Notes: a model not told the origin generated them from the letters alone. A stretch of 64,000 nucleotides of DNA from CAVPEV01 sp963703555 (GCA_963703555.1 CAVPEV010000047.1:94136-158135), one strand, 5' to 3'. Counted from the first letter of the stretch, positions 7,461 through 17,700 are shown. A program made the numbers and translations.

Positions 7461-10025
7461 ATGGTCGCGCCGACGACTCAAGCGGCCCTTCGGGGCCTGA
7501 CGTCGAACGAAGCCGCCGAGCGCCTGGCACTGGACGGCCCCAACGAGCTGCCGACCGCACAGCGACGCAGCCTGCTCCGGCAGACCTGGGACGTCGTCCG
7601 GCAGCCGATGCTGTTCCTCCTGCTCGTCGCGGGCACGGTGAACTTCATGCTCGCCGCCCCGCTGGACGGCGCGATCCTGATGTCCTTCGTCGTCGTGGTC
7701 ATCGGGATCTCCATCTACCAGGAGCACCGCACCGAGAACGCCCTTGCCGCACTCCGCGACCTGTCCTCGCCCCGCGCGCTCGTCCTCCGCGACGGCCGGC
7801 CGGTCCGGATCCCCGGCCGCGAGGTGGTGCGCGGCGACCTCGTCCAGCTCGCCGAGGGCGACCGGGTGCCGGCCGACGCCGTGCTGGCGGACTGCGCCAA
7901 CCTGTCCGTCGACGAGTCCGCGCTGACCGGTGAGTCCGTCCCGGTGCGCAAGACCGCCGCGAGTTCGCAGGTGCTGGCCGGACCCGTGGCCCAGCCCGGC
8001 GGCGACGCCACGCCGTGGCTGTTCTCCGGCACGCTGGTGGTCAAGGGCCACGGGACGGCTCTGGTCAAGGAGACCGGTGCGGGCACTGCGCTGGGCCGGA
8101 TCGGCACCGCGCTGCGCACCATCGAGGTGGAGCGCACCCCGTTGCAGCGGGAGATCGACCGCCTGGTCCAGGTGATCGCCATCCTGGGCCTGGCCGCTGC
8201 CGCGATCGTCGTGACCGTCTACGGGCTGACCCGGGGGAACTGGCTGGAGGGCCTGCTCGCCGGGATCGCCACAGCGATGGCCATGCTGCCGGAGGAGTTC
8301 CCCGTCGTCCTCACGGTGTTCCTGGCCCTGGGCGCCTGGCGGATGTCCCGCAAGCACGTGCTCACGCGACGGTCGCCTGCCATCGAGACGCTGGGTTCCG
8401 CGACGGTGGTCTGCGTGGACAAGACGGGCACGCTGACGCTGAACCGGATGACGGTGCGCCAGCTCGTCGTGGACGGGCAGGTGTACGTGCTCGACGATCA
8501 GCCGCTCCCCGAAGCGTTCCACCCGATCACCGAGACGTCGGCGCTCGCCTCTCCCATCGACCCCTTCGACCCGATGGACACGGCGTTCAAGGTCCTCGGC
8601 GACCGGTACCTCGCCGGCACCGAGCACCTGCACCCCGACTGGCAGCTCGTCCAGGAGTACCCGCTGTCCGAGGAGCTGCTCGCGCTGTCGAACGTGTGGC
8701 GACCCGCCGACGGCGGTCCGTACGTCGTCGCGGCCAAGGGAGCACCGGAGGCCATCGCCGAGGTGTGCCACCTCGACGCCGACCAGGTGGCCGATCTGAC
8801 GGCGCAGGTCGAGACCGCCACCGCGAACGGACAGCGGGTCCTCGCAGTTGCCCGGGGCCGCTGGCCCGTGGATCGGCCGCTGCCCGCCGCCCAGCACGAC
8901 ATCGACTTCGAGTATCTCGGGCTGGCGGGACTCCTCGACCCGGTCCGCCCCGGCGTCCCGGAGGCGGTGCGCGACTGCGCCCGGGCCGGCGTGCGCACGG
9001 TCATGATCACGGGCGACTACCCGGGCACGGCCTTGGCGATCGCCCGGGAGATCGGGCTCGACGACCAGGGCGGCTGCATCACCGGGCCCGAGCTGGCCGG
9101 GATGACCGACGACGAGCTCGCGCGCCGAGTCCGGGCGGTGAACGTGTTCGCGCGGATGGTCCCCGAGCAGAAGCTCCGGCTCGTCCGCGCGCTGAAGTCC
9201 GCGGGCGAGGTCGTGGCCATGACCGGCGACGGTGTCAACGACGCCCCCGCCCTGCGGGCCGCCGACATCGGGCTGGCGATGGGCGCGCGCGGGACGGACG
9301 TCGCCCGGGAGTCCGCGGCTCTCATCATCACCGACGACGACTTCACCTCGATCGCCGCGGGCATCCGGGCGGGCCGCGGCATCTTCGACAACCTGCACAA
9401 GGCGCTGTCCTACGTGATCGCCGTGCACGTGCCGCTCGTCGGCATGTCCCTGGCACCCCTGCTGTTCACGGACTGGCCGATCGTGCTGCTGCCCGTGCAG
9501 ATCGCCTTCCTCGAACTGATCATCGACCCCGCGTGCTCGATCGTGTTCGAGGCCGAGGAGATCGACCCGAAGGTCATGGAACAGCCGCCGCGCGGCCTCG
9601 GCGAACCGATGTTCGGCCGGCACGTCCTGACCATCGCGGTCCTGCAGGGCGTGTGCGTCCTGCTCGTCGCGCTCGGCGTCTACCTGTCGGCCGTGCTCGC
9701 CGATCGCCCCGCGGACGTCGTCCGGTCCATCACCTTCGTCACCCTGGTGGTCGCCAACCTCGCACTGATCCTCGTCAACCGGTCGTGGCGACTGTCCGTC
9801 TGGCGCACGTTCCGCGAGCGGGAGAACCACACCGTGCGCTGGATCCTCGGTCTGGCGCCGGCCCTGCTCGTCGTCGTGGTCACCGTCCCGGGTCTGCGCG
9901 CCGCCTTCAGCCTCGGGGCCATCCGTCCCGTCGACTGGGGCGTCGCCGTCGCGGCGGGCGTCGTGAGCGTCGCGTGGTTCGAGATCTACAAGGCCGTCGG
10001 CCATCCCCGCCAGGTGCGGCGCTGA
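7461..10025 (+). CDS. P2-type cation-transporting ATPase
   Basis: An 854-residue P-type ATPase. The phosphorylated Asp is D320 in DKTGTLT, the actuator loop has TGES, and the hinge has MTGDGVNDAPAL. The fourth membrane helix contains PEEFP, where Ca2+ pumps of the SERCA/PMA type usually have PEGLP. It has no N-terminal metal-binding domain and begins with the cation-ATPase N domain (LTSNEAAERL). This places it among PacL/CtpF-like pumps; the ion (Ca2+, Mn2+, Na+ or another) cannot be set. ATG 7461 has a GGAAGG site six bases upstream and is preferred over the ATG pair 60 bases earlier. Confidence 0.9.
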   Translation: MVAPTTQAALRGLTSNEAAERLALDGPNELPTAQRRSLLRQTWDVVRQPMLFLLLVAGTVNFMLAAPLDGAILMSFVVVVIGISIYQEHRTENALAALRDLSSPRALVLRDGRPVRIPGREVVRGDLVQLAEGDRVPADAVLADCANLSVDESALTGESVPVRKTAASSQVLAGPVAQPGGDATPWLFSGTLVVKGHGTALVKETGAGTALGRIGTALRTIEVERTPLQREIDRLVQVIAILGLAAAAIVVTVYGLTRGNWLEGLLAGIATAMAMLPEEFPVVLTVFLALGAWRMSRKHVLTRRSPAIETLGSATVVCVDKTGTLTLNRMTVRQLVVDGQVYVLDDQPLPEAFHPITETSALASPIDPFDPMDTAFKVLGDRYLAGTEHLHPDWQLVQEYPLSEELLALSNVWRPADGGPYVVAAKGAPEAIAEVCHLDADQVADLTAQVETATANGQRVLAVARGRWPVDRPLPAAQHDIDFEYLGLAGLLDPVRPGVPEAVRDCARAGVRTVMITGDYPGTALAIAREIGLDDQGGCITGPELAGMTDDELARRVRAVNVFARMVPEQKLRLVRALKSAGEVVAMTGDGVNDAPALRAADIGLAMGARGTDVARESAALIITDDDFTSIAAGIRAGRGIFDNLHKALSYVIAVHVPLVGMSLAPLLFTDWPIVLLPVQIAFLELIIDPACSIVFEAEEIDPKVMEQPPRGLGEPMFGRHVLTIAVLQGVCVLLVALGVYLSAVLADRPADVVRSITFVTLVVANLALILVNRSWRLSVWRTFRERENHTVRWILGLAPALLVVVVTVPGLRAAFSLGAIRPVDWGVAVAAGVVSVAWFEIYKAVGHPRQVRR

Positions 10026-10088
10026 GCCTCGGCACGACAACGGCACCCGCCGGCGCGCCGGCACGCCGCCCGGTGCGAGGATCGCCCG

Positions 10089-10553
10089 GTGCTGCACGTC
10101 GCCTTCGTCGAACCCCGGATCGCCGGCAACACCGGCAACGCCATCCGGATGGTCTCGGGGACCGGGGCGACGTTGCACCTGGTCGAACCCCTCGGCTTCG
10201 ACCTGTCCGAGCCGAGGCTGCGCCGCGCCGGGCTCGACTACCACGACCTCGCCCACGTCGAGGTGCACCCCTCGTTCGCGGACCTGCTCAGCGCCCTCCC
10301 CGCCGCGCGGGTGCTCGCCTTCACGACGCAGGCGTCCGTGAGGTTCACCGACCTGCGGTACCGGGACGGCGACATGCTGCTGTTCGGCCCCGAACCGACC
10401 GGGCTGCCCGAACCCGTGCGCAGGGACCCACGGATCACCGAGCAGCTGCGCATCCCGATGCTGCCGGGTCGCCGCTCCATGAACCTCGCCAACGCCGCGG
10501 CGGTCGCCACCTACGAGGCCTGGCGCCAGCTCGGCTTCCCCGGAGCCGTGTGA
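10089..10553 (+). CDS. trmL: tRNA (cytidine/uridine-2'-O)-methyltransferase TrmL
   Basis: A 154-residue SPOUT-fold enzyme, the usual length of TrmL, which methylates the 2'-O of the wobble base of tRNA-Leu using S-adenosylmethionine. The motifs are EPRIAGNTGNAIRM at the N-terminus, LFGPEPTGLP in the middle and IPMLPGRRSMNLANAAAV forming the trefoil knot at the end. A GTG at 10089 is the only good start. The gene sits 63 bases after the ATPase stop, with a GC-rich palindrome between. Confidence 0.92.
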   Translation: MLHVAFVEPRIAGNTGNAIRMVSGTGATLHLVEPLGFDLSEPRLRRAGLDYHDLAHVEVHPSFADLLSALPAARVLAFTTQASVRFTDLRYRDGDMLLFGPEPTGLPEPVRRDPRITEQLRIPMLPGRRSMNLANAAAVATYEAWRQLGFPGAV

Positions 10554-10639
10554 GCCGGCACCCGGAGCCGCCCGAGCCGCACGGCCGCAGCCACCTGGCC
10601 TGGGCCCGCCGCACCCGTGGTGCAGATCACCCCGTCGGC

Positions 10640-10682
10640 GGTTGCGCAGGGCAACCGGAACGCCTACTCTTGCGTGCAGCAA
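10640..10682 (+). promoter_or_regulatory. marR promoter with two TTGC-N5-GCAA operator repeats
   Basis: Two inverted repeats of the same form are present. TTGC (10642-10645) pairs with GCAA (10651-10654), and TTGC (10670-10673) pairs with GCAA (10679-10682), each with a 5-base spacer and 28 bases apart. A promoter fits between them: -35 TTGCGC at 10642-10647, 17 bases, -10 TACTCT at 10665-10670. Both repeats therefore overlap core promoter elements. The AGGAGG ribosome site and ATG of marR follow at once. Inference: autorepression by the MarR protein. Confidence 0.7.
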
Positions 10683-10698
10683 CCAATCAGGAGGTGCC

Positions 10699-11238
10699 AT
10701 GGACGAGAAGACCCAGACGGCGCACGGTCCGCTGGTCGCCGCCCTCGAGGACCTCGCCCGCGTCCAGCGGGAGCTGGCGCTCGCCGTCGCGCACGAGATC
10801 GGCTGCCAGCGCGCGGGTCTGTCCGCTCTGCGCACGCTGCGTCGCACCGGCGGGTGCACGGTCGGGGAGCTCGCCGAGCATCTGCGGGTAGACATCTCGG
10901 TGACGAGCCGGCAGGCCAGTGCGCTCGTCGACTCCGGTCTCGTCGAACGCAGCCCGGGCGACGACCGCCGCGTCCGTACCCTGCGGATCACGCCGGCCGG
11001 CGAGGTGTTCCTCGCCGACACCGACGGGTTCTTCGACCGGTTCGCCTCTGCCGCGTTCGCCGACTGGTCCGCCGAGGAGATCCGGCTGGCGGCCCGGGAG
11101 ATCGCCAAGGTCGCGTCCGCCATCGCCTCCGCGCACGACGACCGCGCCAGCTGGCTCAGTCCGGCTCCCGCCGAGCCGCGACTGCGTGCAGCCCACCCGC
11201 GGGACGAGCAGACGCCGGAACTGGTCATCCACCGGTGA
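10699..11238 (+). CDS. MarR-family transcriptional regulator
   Basis: A 179-residue winged-helix regulator. The DNA-binding core is visible from GGCTVGELAEHLRVDISVTSRQ (helix-turn-helix) through the wing containing SPGDDRRVRTLRITPAGE, the standard MarR wing. The ATG at 10699 follows AGGAGG with ideal spacing; an earlier in-frame start would begin inside the operator. The gene is 120 bases upstream of a multidrug-type MFS pump on the same strand, the classic repressor-pump arrangement, so it probably senses a compound that the pump exports. The last 25 residues are a Pro/Arg-rich tail without family similarity. Confidence 0.92.
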   Translation: MDEKTQTAHGPLVAALEDLARVQRELALAVAHEIGCQRAGLSALRTLRRTGGCTVGELAEHLRVDISVTSRQASALVDSGLVERSPGDDRRVRTLRITPAGEVFLADTDGFFDRFASAAFADWSAEEIRLAAREIAKVASAIASAHDDRASWLSPAPAEPRLRAAHPRDEQTPELVIHR

Positions 11239-11358
11239 CAGCGACCGCCGAGTCGGCACCACCCGCCCCGCCACCGGCCCCGCCGGACCACACCGTCCTT
11301 TCCCTCTCCGCCCGCCGACGGCGCCGGGCCCATCGTTCACCCCAGAGCGGAGATCGTC

Positions 11359-13158
11359 ATGTCTGTACACACTGAGACCGCCCCAGCGCCGACCGGAGCG
11401 ATGAGCCACCGGCAGGTGATGGAGGCCTTCTACGGCATCCTCCTCGGGATGCTCGTGTCCATCCTGGCCACGAGCATCGTGTCGAGCTCGCTGCCCCGCA
11501 TCATCACCGACCTCAAGGGCTCGCAGTCGTCCTTCACCTGGGTCGTCACCGCGACCCTGCTGACCACCACGGTCACCACGCCGATCTGGGGCAAGCTCGC
11601 CGACCTGGTGGACCGCAAGCTGCTCATCCAGCTCGCCCTGGGCATCTCCATGGTGTCCGCGGTGCTGGCCGGGATCTCCCAGTCGACCGGTGAGCTGATC
11701 GCCACCCGGGCGCTGCAGGGCATCGGCGCAGGCGGCCTGACCGCCCTGTCCACCATCCTGCTGGCGGACATCATCAGCCCTCGGGACCGCGGCCGGTACA
11801 TGGGCCTGCTCGGCGGCATCATGGGCCTGGGCATGGTCGGCGGACCGCTGCTCGGCGGCGTCATCACGGACAGCATCGGCTGGCGGTGGAACTTCTTCGT
11901 CGGCCTGCCGTTCACCCTGGCCGCCATCCTCGTCCTGCAGCGCACCCTGCGGCTGCCGGCACTCAAGCGGCGCACGGTGCGGATCGACTACTGGGGTGCC
12001 GCCCTCATCTCGATCGGCGTCGCCCTGCTGCTGCTCTGGGTGACCTTCGCGGGCAACGACTTCGCGTGGGCGTCCTGGCAGACGGCCGCCATGGTCGGCG
12101 GTGCCCTGGTGATCCTCGCGGTCGCCGTCCGGGTGGAGTCGCGCGCCACGGAGCCGATCATCCCGCTGCACCTGTTCCGCAACCGGACGCTGGTGCTGTC
12201 CGTGGTCGCCAGCATCGGCGTGGGCGTCTCGATGTTCGGCACCTCGGTGTTCCTCAGCCAGTACATGCAGGTGGCCCGCGGGCGCACCCCCACGGAGTCG
12301 GGGCTGTTGACCATCCCGATGGTGCTCGGCGTGTTCGTCTCCTCGACCCTGTCCGGTCGCACCATCAGCAACACCGGCCACTACAAGCGGTTCATGATCG
12401 CCGGCGCCTCGATCCTCACCGTGGGCCTGGGGCTGATGGGGACGATCCGCTACGACACCAGCTTCGTGCTGGTCGGCCTGTACATGCTGGTGCTCGGCGC
12501 GGGCGTCGGGATGCTCATGCAGAACCTCGTCCTCGCCGTGCAGAACACGTTGCACTTCACCGAGATCGGCTCCGGCACCGCCACGGTCGCGTTCTTCCGC
12601 TCCCTCGGTGGCGCGATCGGCGTGTCCGCCCTGGGGGCGGTGCTGGCCAGCCGCGTGCGCACCCTGGTGCTCGACGGTCTGGCAGGACTGGGGATCGACC
12701 CGAGCGCGCTCGGCGGCGGCGTGAACACCCTGCCGAACCTCGCCACTCTCCCGGCTCCGGTGCGCCAGGTCGTCGAGGCCTCCTACGGGCAGGCCATCGC
12801 CGACCTGTTCCTCATCGGCGTCCCGCTCGCCCTGGTCACGCTGGTGGCGGTGTGCTTCCTCCAGGAGGTCCCGCTCGGCCGCAAGTCGGCGATCGAACAG
12901 CGGCTGGCCGCGGAGCAGGGCGTCGCCAGCCACGACCTCGCCGGGGAGCAGCACGTGGCCGCCGGGGAGCAGCACATGGCCGCCGGGGAGCAGCACGTGG
13001 CCGCCGGTTCGGCCACGGCCCAGGTGGGCAGCGGCAGGCACCCGGTCGACGGCCCCGACTCCCGCACGGTGGACGGGCGCCCGGACGCCGCGCCCGGCGA
13101 CGGCACGGACGAGGAGCACCTGGGGGTCGGCGCCCGCAGCGGGCGACGTCGGGACTGA
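11359..13158 (+). CDS. MFS multidrug efflux transporter, DHA2 (14-helix) type
   Basis: A 599-residue proton-driven exporter of the EmrB/QacA group. Motif A is GKLADLVDRK, motif C is GLGMVGGPLLGGVIT, and about 14 hydrophobic helices run to near residue 510. The pump is probably controlled by the MarR protein encoded just upstream. After the last helix the protein carries a long hydrophilic tail of about 90 residues that opens with three copies of AGEQH(V/M)A encoded by a 21-base tandem repeat, then a Gly/Asp/Arg-rich end. The tail is unusual for this family and is probably cytosolic. Confidence 0.93.
   Translation: MSVHTETAPAPTGAMSHRQVMEAFYGILLGMLVSILATSIVSSSLPRIITDLKGSQSSFTWVVTATLLTTTVTTPIWGKLADLVDRKLLIQLALGISMVSAVLAGISQSTGELIATRALQGIGAGGLTALSTILLADIISPRDRGRYMGLLGGIMGLGMVGGPLLGGVITDSIGWRWNFFVGLPFTLAAILVLQRTLRLPALKRRTVRIDYWGAALISIGVALLLLWVTFAGNDFAWASWQTAAMVGGALVILAVAVRVESRATEPIIPLHLFRNRTLVLSVVASIGVGVSMFGTSVFLSQYMQVARGRTPTESGLLTIPMVLGVFVSSTLSGRTISNTGHYKRFMIAGASILTVGLGLMGTIRYDTSFVLVGLYMLVLGAGVGMLMQNLVLAVQNTLHFTEIGSGTATVAFFRSLGGAIGVSALGAVLASRVRTLVLDGLAGLGIDPSALGGGVNTLPNLATLPAPVRQVVEASYGQAIADLFLIGVPLALVTLVAVCFLQEVPLGRKSAIEQRLAAEQGVASHDLAGEQHVAAGEQHMAAGEQHVAAGSATAQVGSGRHPVDGPDSRTVDGRPDAAPGDGTDEEHLGVGARSGRRRD
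12940..13002 (+). repeat. Three tandem 21-base repeats in the efflux pump tail
   Basis: Copies at 12940-12960, 12961-12981 and 12982-13002 differ by one base (GTG versus ATG in the middle copy). The unit is a multiple of three and stays in frame, giving three heptapeptides AGEQHVA, AGEQHMA and AGEQHVA. Confidence 0.95.
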
Positions 13159-13159
13159 C

Positions 13160-13215
13160 CGCGCCACCGCACCACCGCGCCACCGCGCCACCGCGTCACC
13201 GCGTCACCGCGTCAC
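13160..13215. repeat. Seven tandem 8-base repeats between convergent genes
   Basis: The unit CGCGCCAC or CGCGTCAC is repeated seven times without gaps; one copy reads CGCACCAC. It begins one base after the efflux pump stop and ends 8 bases before the stop of the next, convergent gene. The length is not a multiple of three and it is noncoding. It may vary in copy number between strains. Confidence 0.95.
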
Positions 13216-13222
13216 CGGCAGG

Positions 13223-14014
13223 TCAACGACCCCAGGTGGCGCGGTGGCGCGCCATCCCGGCGATGGCGTCGGCACGCGCCTGCTCCAGCCGCCCCGCGAA
13301 CACCCGGAACACCTCGGGCACGTCAGCGGCGGCCACCACGAGGACGTCCTCGGCCGAGGCGAGCACATCCTCGACCGGCTCGACGACCGCCAGGGCACCC
13401 TCGACGACGAGCACCCCACGCACCGACAGCGCGGACCCCACGGCCGTCCGCAACAAGGCCTGCACCCGGGCGGCCTCCAGCCGCGCCAGCCACGCTGCGG
13501 AGCTGGGCCGCCCCTCGACGGTGAACGACCGCCCCGCCAGCCGAGCACGGCCGGCAGCCAGTCTGGACAGGGTAAAGATCCCGCCGGGGCCCACGAGGAG
13601 CTCGACGACGGACCCCTGCCGCCCCACGGGCACGTCGCGCAGCACGTGCCAGCCCTCGGCGGCGAGGATGCCCTCGGCGGCGAGGGCGTCGACCCGTCCA
13701 CCTACCGACGCGGAGCCGGCGCCGGCCCCGTCGGCCGACGCCTCGGACCCCAGGAGGCCGCCGGAGTCGTCGCTGCGCGGCAGCTGCAGCTCCGGCAGGT
13801 CGGCCCGCAGGTACGCCTGAGCGGCGCGGCGCACGGCCTGCTCCGCAGCGGGGGCCTCGACGGTGACCGCCCCGGACTGCAGGTCGATCGACCCCACCGG
13901 CACGCCTGTCTCGCCGGTCACGTACAGCCGGTCGGCACCGTAGCGGCGCCAGCGGCGCACGACGAAGCCGCTCTCCACCCCGTGATCATCGGCCGGTCGG
14001 GCCCCGGCCTGCAC
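13223..14014 (-). CDS. NERD-like (nuclease-related) domain protein
   Basis: A 263-residue soluble protein without signal peptide. The N-terminus has VVRRWRRYGADRLYV, followed by a short Trp-free beta region. A low-complexity Ser/Gly/Ala linker lies near residues 85-105. The second half reads like a divergent NERD domain: GWHVLRDVPVGRQGSVVELLVGPGGIF, then a RGVLVVEG strand. The proposed catalytic Asp/Glu-x-Lys of real nucleases is not clear (VVELLVG has no Asp at the expected place), so activity is doubtful. It starts with GTG 13 bases after msrB and is probably co-transcribed. Confidence 0.5.
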   Translation of the reverse strand: MQAGARPADDHGVESGFVVRRWRRYGADRLYVTGETGVPVGSIDLQSGAVTVEAPAAEQAVRRAAQAYLRADLPELQLPRSDDSGGLLGSEASADGAGAGSASVGGRVDALAAEGILAAEGWHVLRDVPVGRQGSVVELLVGPGGIFTLSRLAAGRARLAGRSFTVEGRPSSAAWLARLEAARVQALLRTAVGSALSVRGVLVVEGALAVVEPVEDVLASAEDVLVVAAADVPEVFRVFAGRLEQARADAIAGMARHRATWGR

Positions 14015-14027
14015 CCCCGGCGGGTCG

Positions 14028-14471
14028 TCAGTCGGCGTCGGGCTCGAAGGTGAGGCTCACGGAGTTCATGCAGTACCGATCTCCGGTCGGGGTCTGCGGG
14101 GCGTCGTCGAACACGTGCCCCAGGTGCGAGCCGCAGGTCGCGCACCGCACCTCGGTGCGGACCGCGCCCAGGCTGCGGTCCTCGAGCAGCTGCACACGGT
14201 CGCCGGCGAGCGGGGAGAAGAAGCTCGGCCAGCCGCAGTGCGAGTCGAACTTCGTGTCCGACCGGAACAGCTCCGCGCCGCACGCCCGGCAGCGGTAGGT
14301 GCCCGAGCGGTGCTCGTCGAGCAGCGCACCCGTCCACGGGCGCTCGGTCCCGGCGAGCCGCAGGACCTGGAACTCCTCGGGCGACAGCTCCACCCGCCAC
14401 TCGGTGTCGTCCTTGGCCACGGGGTAGGCCCCCGCGGGTCCGGGATGCGTCCTCACGCGGCGATCGGCCAT
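14028..14471 (-). CDS. msrB: Peptide-methionine (R)-S-oxide reductase
   Basis: A 147-residue MsrB, which repairs oxidised methionine (R-sulfoxide) in proteins. The two zinc CxxC pairs are RCRACGAELF and RCATCGSHLGH, and the catalytic Cys is C134 in RYCMNSVSL. The GWPSFF substrate pocket is intact. The ATG at 14471 has an AGGAGG site directly upstream in the gene's sense. The full set of catalytic residues means it should be active in the cytosol with thioredoxin. Confidence 0.96.
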   Translation of the reverse strand: MADRRVRTHPGPAGAYPVAKDDTEWRVELSPEEFQVLRLAGTERPWTGALLDEHRSGTYRCRACGAELFRSDTKFDSHCGWPSFFSPLAGDRVQLLEDRSLGAVRTEVRCATCGSHLGHVFDDAPQTPTGDRYCMNSVSLTFEPDAD

Positions 14472-14705
14472 GGCGTCCTCCTGGTGGTCCCGCCGCCGTC
14501 CGGGCGGACGCGGCGCGCAACGGTCAACGATCGGGGGCCGGCGCCTGTTCCGTCCTGCACCACCGGGCCGGGCGTGCGCTCGCATCCCGGTGGCCGCGGC
14601 AGGCGTGCCGTCCGGATCGAGCCGCTCGCGCCGGACCCGTCAAGGGTGGGCCGGCGCCGCCGATACAGACGAGGACGTGATGTGCGGTGGACGAGGAGGT
14701 GCCCG

Positions 14706-17700
14706 GTGGGTGGACCGAGCACGGTGCTCGTGCTGACACCCAGGACGTCCGGGTTCTACTACGGCGACGTGCTGTCGGGCATCACCCGGCAGGTCGCCGC
14801 ACAGGGCGGCCAGGTCGTCGTGGTGCAGACCACCGACGCCGGGTCCGGGCAGAGTCCGGCGGTCCCTGCGGTCACGTCCTTGGCGCAGGTCGCCTGGGGC
14901 CGCGCCGACGGTGCCGTCGTGCTGACACCGGCGCCCCGGGAGGACCAGCTCCGCCGGCTGCAGGCGCAAGGCACCCCCCTCACCCTCACCGGGAGTCCCA
15001 TGCCCGGGCTGGACGCACCACTCGCGACGCCCGACAACGACGGCGGCACCCACGCTGCCGTGGAACACCTGCTGGGGCACGGCCACCGACGGATCGCCTT
15101 CGTCGGCGACCTGGAGCACCCGCACGTGCGCGAGCGCTACGCGGCGTTCCACGACACCCTGCTGGCCCACGGCGTGCAACCCGAGCCCGAGGACCTGCAC
15201 GCCGCCCAGGGGCCCGACCAGCGCGGCGGCGAGGTCGCCGCGCAGAGCCTGCTGCGGCAGATGGCGGGCCCGCGGCCGCCGACGGCGGTGTTCGCAGCGA
15301 CGGACCGCAATGCGATCGGGCTCCTGCGGCAGATGGCGGCCCACCGGGTGCGCGTCCCGGAGGACCTGGCCGTCATCGGCTTCGACGACATCGAGGAGGG
15401 CCGGTTCTCCCGACCGCCGCTCACCACCGTCGGGCAGTCGTTCGCGGTCGTCGGGCAGCTCGCTGCACGGATGACGCTCGCCCAGATCCGCGGCGAACCG
15501 TCCGGCACGAGCCTGGTCACCCCGGAGGCCCGGGTCGTGCGCCGGACGTCCTGCGGGTGCCCACCCGAGCACGATGCGCCGACCCTGCCGACGCCCGAGG
15601 CCGTCCAGCGCGCCGGGCTGGCGGAGCTCATCAGCCGTGCCGTCGAGACCGGGCTGGCCCCCACGACCGAGCTGCTCACGGACATCCTCCGCCCGCTCGC
15701 CGACGCGGTGTCCGACCCGGAGGTGCTGGAGCTCATCGAGACCGAACTGACCTCCTACCTGGCTGGGCAGGAGCGGTCCTGCCCACCCGGCCCCGGCGCC
15801 GCGGCGCTGGCCCTGCTGCGCCGGCGGACCCGGCTGGCGCTCAGCCGGTTGCGTTCGGCCACCTACGTCCAGCGGATCGGCCGATTGCAGGCGACGGTTA
15901 CCGAGCAGCAGGCCGTGAGCATGGCCATGCTCGCCCGTGGCGGCGCCGGCTCGCTGTCGTGGTTGGCGAACACCCACGTGCGAGCCGGCGTGTTCGCCCG
16001 GTGGGACACCGACACCCTCGTGGTCGAGGGTGTGCACGACCCGGAGGCCGTGCTGAGCGGCATCGACATCGGGCAGCGGATGCGCCCGGAGCTGTTCCCT
16101 CCGCAGCGGCTCGTCGAGGCCGCGCGCCTGGACCGGTTCGAGGTTCCCGTCGTGATCCCGGTGCGTGCCCACCGGCACGACTGGGGGGTTCTCGCGGTGC
16201 TGGGCTACCTCGACACCCGCAACGAGCAGAGCACGTACGACCTGTGGGCCGCCCAGCTGTGCACCGTCTACGACCAGCTGGCGCTCGCCGAAGCGGTGCG
16301 GACCACGGAGCAGCGGGCAGCGGCCGTGGCCGTCGCCATGCGCGAAGGGCTGTGGGAGTGGAACCTCGCCGACCGGGTGACGCTCAACGACCGGTGCGCC
16401 GAGCTCCTCGACGCCCCGGCCGAGCTCACCCGCGCCGAGCTGCTCGCCCGGGTGCACCCCGACGACCGGGGTCGGCTCAGCGACGCCCTGCAGGCCGCCC
16501 GGGACGGCGACGAGGCCCGCGAGGTGGAGCTGCGGATGCTCACCGGATCCACGGCCCGCTGGATGCTGTGCCGCGCGGTGGCGCTGCACGCGGTCAGCGG
16601 GACGAAGCTCGTCGGCTCCGTCACCGACATCCACCAGCGCAAGCAGCTGGAACAGCAGCTGCGCCACCACGCCCTCTACGACGAGGCCACGGGCCTGCCC
16701 AACCGTCGGCTCTTCCTGCAGCGCCTGGACGCCAGCGTCCGGCGCTGCCAGGAGTCGGACACCCCGTTCGCCGTGCTGTTCCTCGACCTGGACCGATTCA
16801 AGCTCGTCAACGACTCCCTGGGCCACCAGGCGGGCGACCGCCTGCTGCGGGCGGTGGGCGAGCGCCTGACCCGGGTGCTGCGGACCGGGGACACGGCCGC
16901 CCGGCTGGGTGGCGACGAGTTCGCGGTGCTGCTCGACAACGTCCCGCCCGACCGCGTGCCGGACGTCGCCCGGCGCGTGCACGCCTGCCTCGCCGACCCG
17001 GTGGCGATCGACGGCAGCCTGCTGTGGGTGACGGCCAGCGTCGGCATCGCGCTGGGCCGCCCGGACTACGACGGCGCGACCCAGGTGCTCCGTGACGCGG
17101 ACTCGGCGATGTACGAGGCCAAGTCCGCGGAGCCGGGCACCGTGGCGGTGTTCGAGGAGGGCATGCGCCGGCGGGCGGTGGCCCGCCTCCGCCTCGAGGC
17201 GCAGATCCAGCGGGCGTTCGAGGCCCGGGAGTTCGAGGTGCACTACCAACCGATCGTGCGCCTCGACGGGGGCCCCGTGACCCGGTTCGAGGGACTCGTG
17301 CGCTGGCGCCACCCGGACCGTGGGCTCGTCCCGCCGGACGAGTTCCTGCCGCTCATGGAGGAGACCGGGGCCGTCGTCCGGCTGGGCCAGTGGGTCGTGG
17401 ACCAGGCATGCGCGCAGATGGCCACGTGGCGGGACGCCGGCCTCGGCGAGGTGGACATCGCGGTCAACATGTCCGACCGGGAGTTCTGGCACGCGGGCCT
17501 CGTCGAGCACGTCGCAGCCACCCTCAGCCGGTACGGGGTCCGCCCGGGCGCACTCACCCTGGAGATCACCGAGGGCGTCATCATGCACCGGCCCGCCAGG
17601 GCGCTCGAGCTGCTGGGCGAGCTCCACCGCCTGGGTGTCAGGCTGCACGTCGACGACTTCGGAGCCGGCAAGTCGTCCCTGCAGACCCTCCACCGCTACC

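Noticed and set aside
10049..10060. Palindrome CCGGCGCGCCGG between the ATPase and trmL
   Set aside because: Short, with no T-run and no flanking stem. Such palindromes are common in this composition, so it is not called a terminator.
5364..11333. A 1989-codon open frame on the minus strand through several genes
   Set aside because: Only its last part (the hydrolase, 5364-6188) has family motifs. The rest is the shadow of plus-strand or overlapping genes in very GC-rich DNA.
13160..13215. Could the 8-base tandem array be a CRISPR array
   Set aside because: Repeats are only 8 bases, directly adjacent, with no spacers and no cas genes.
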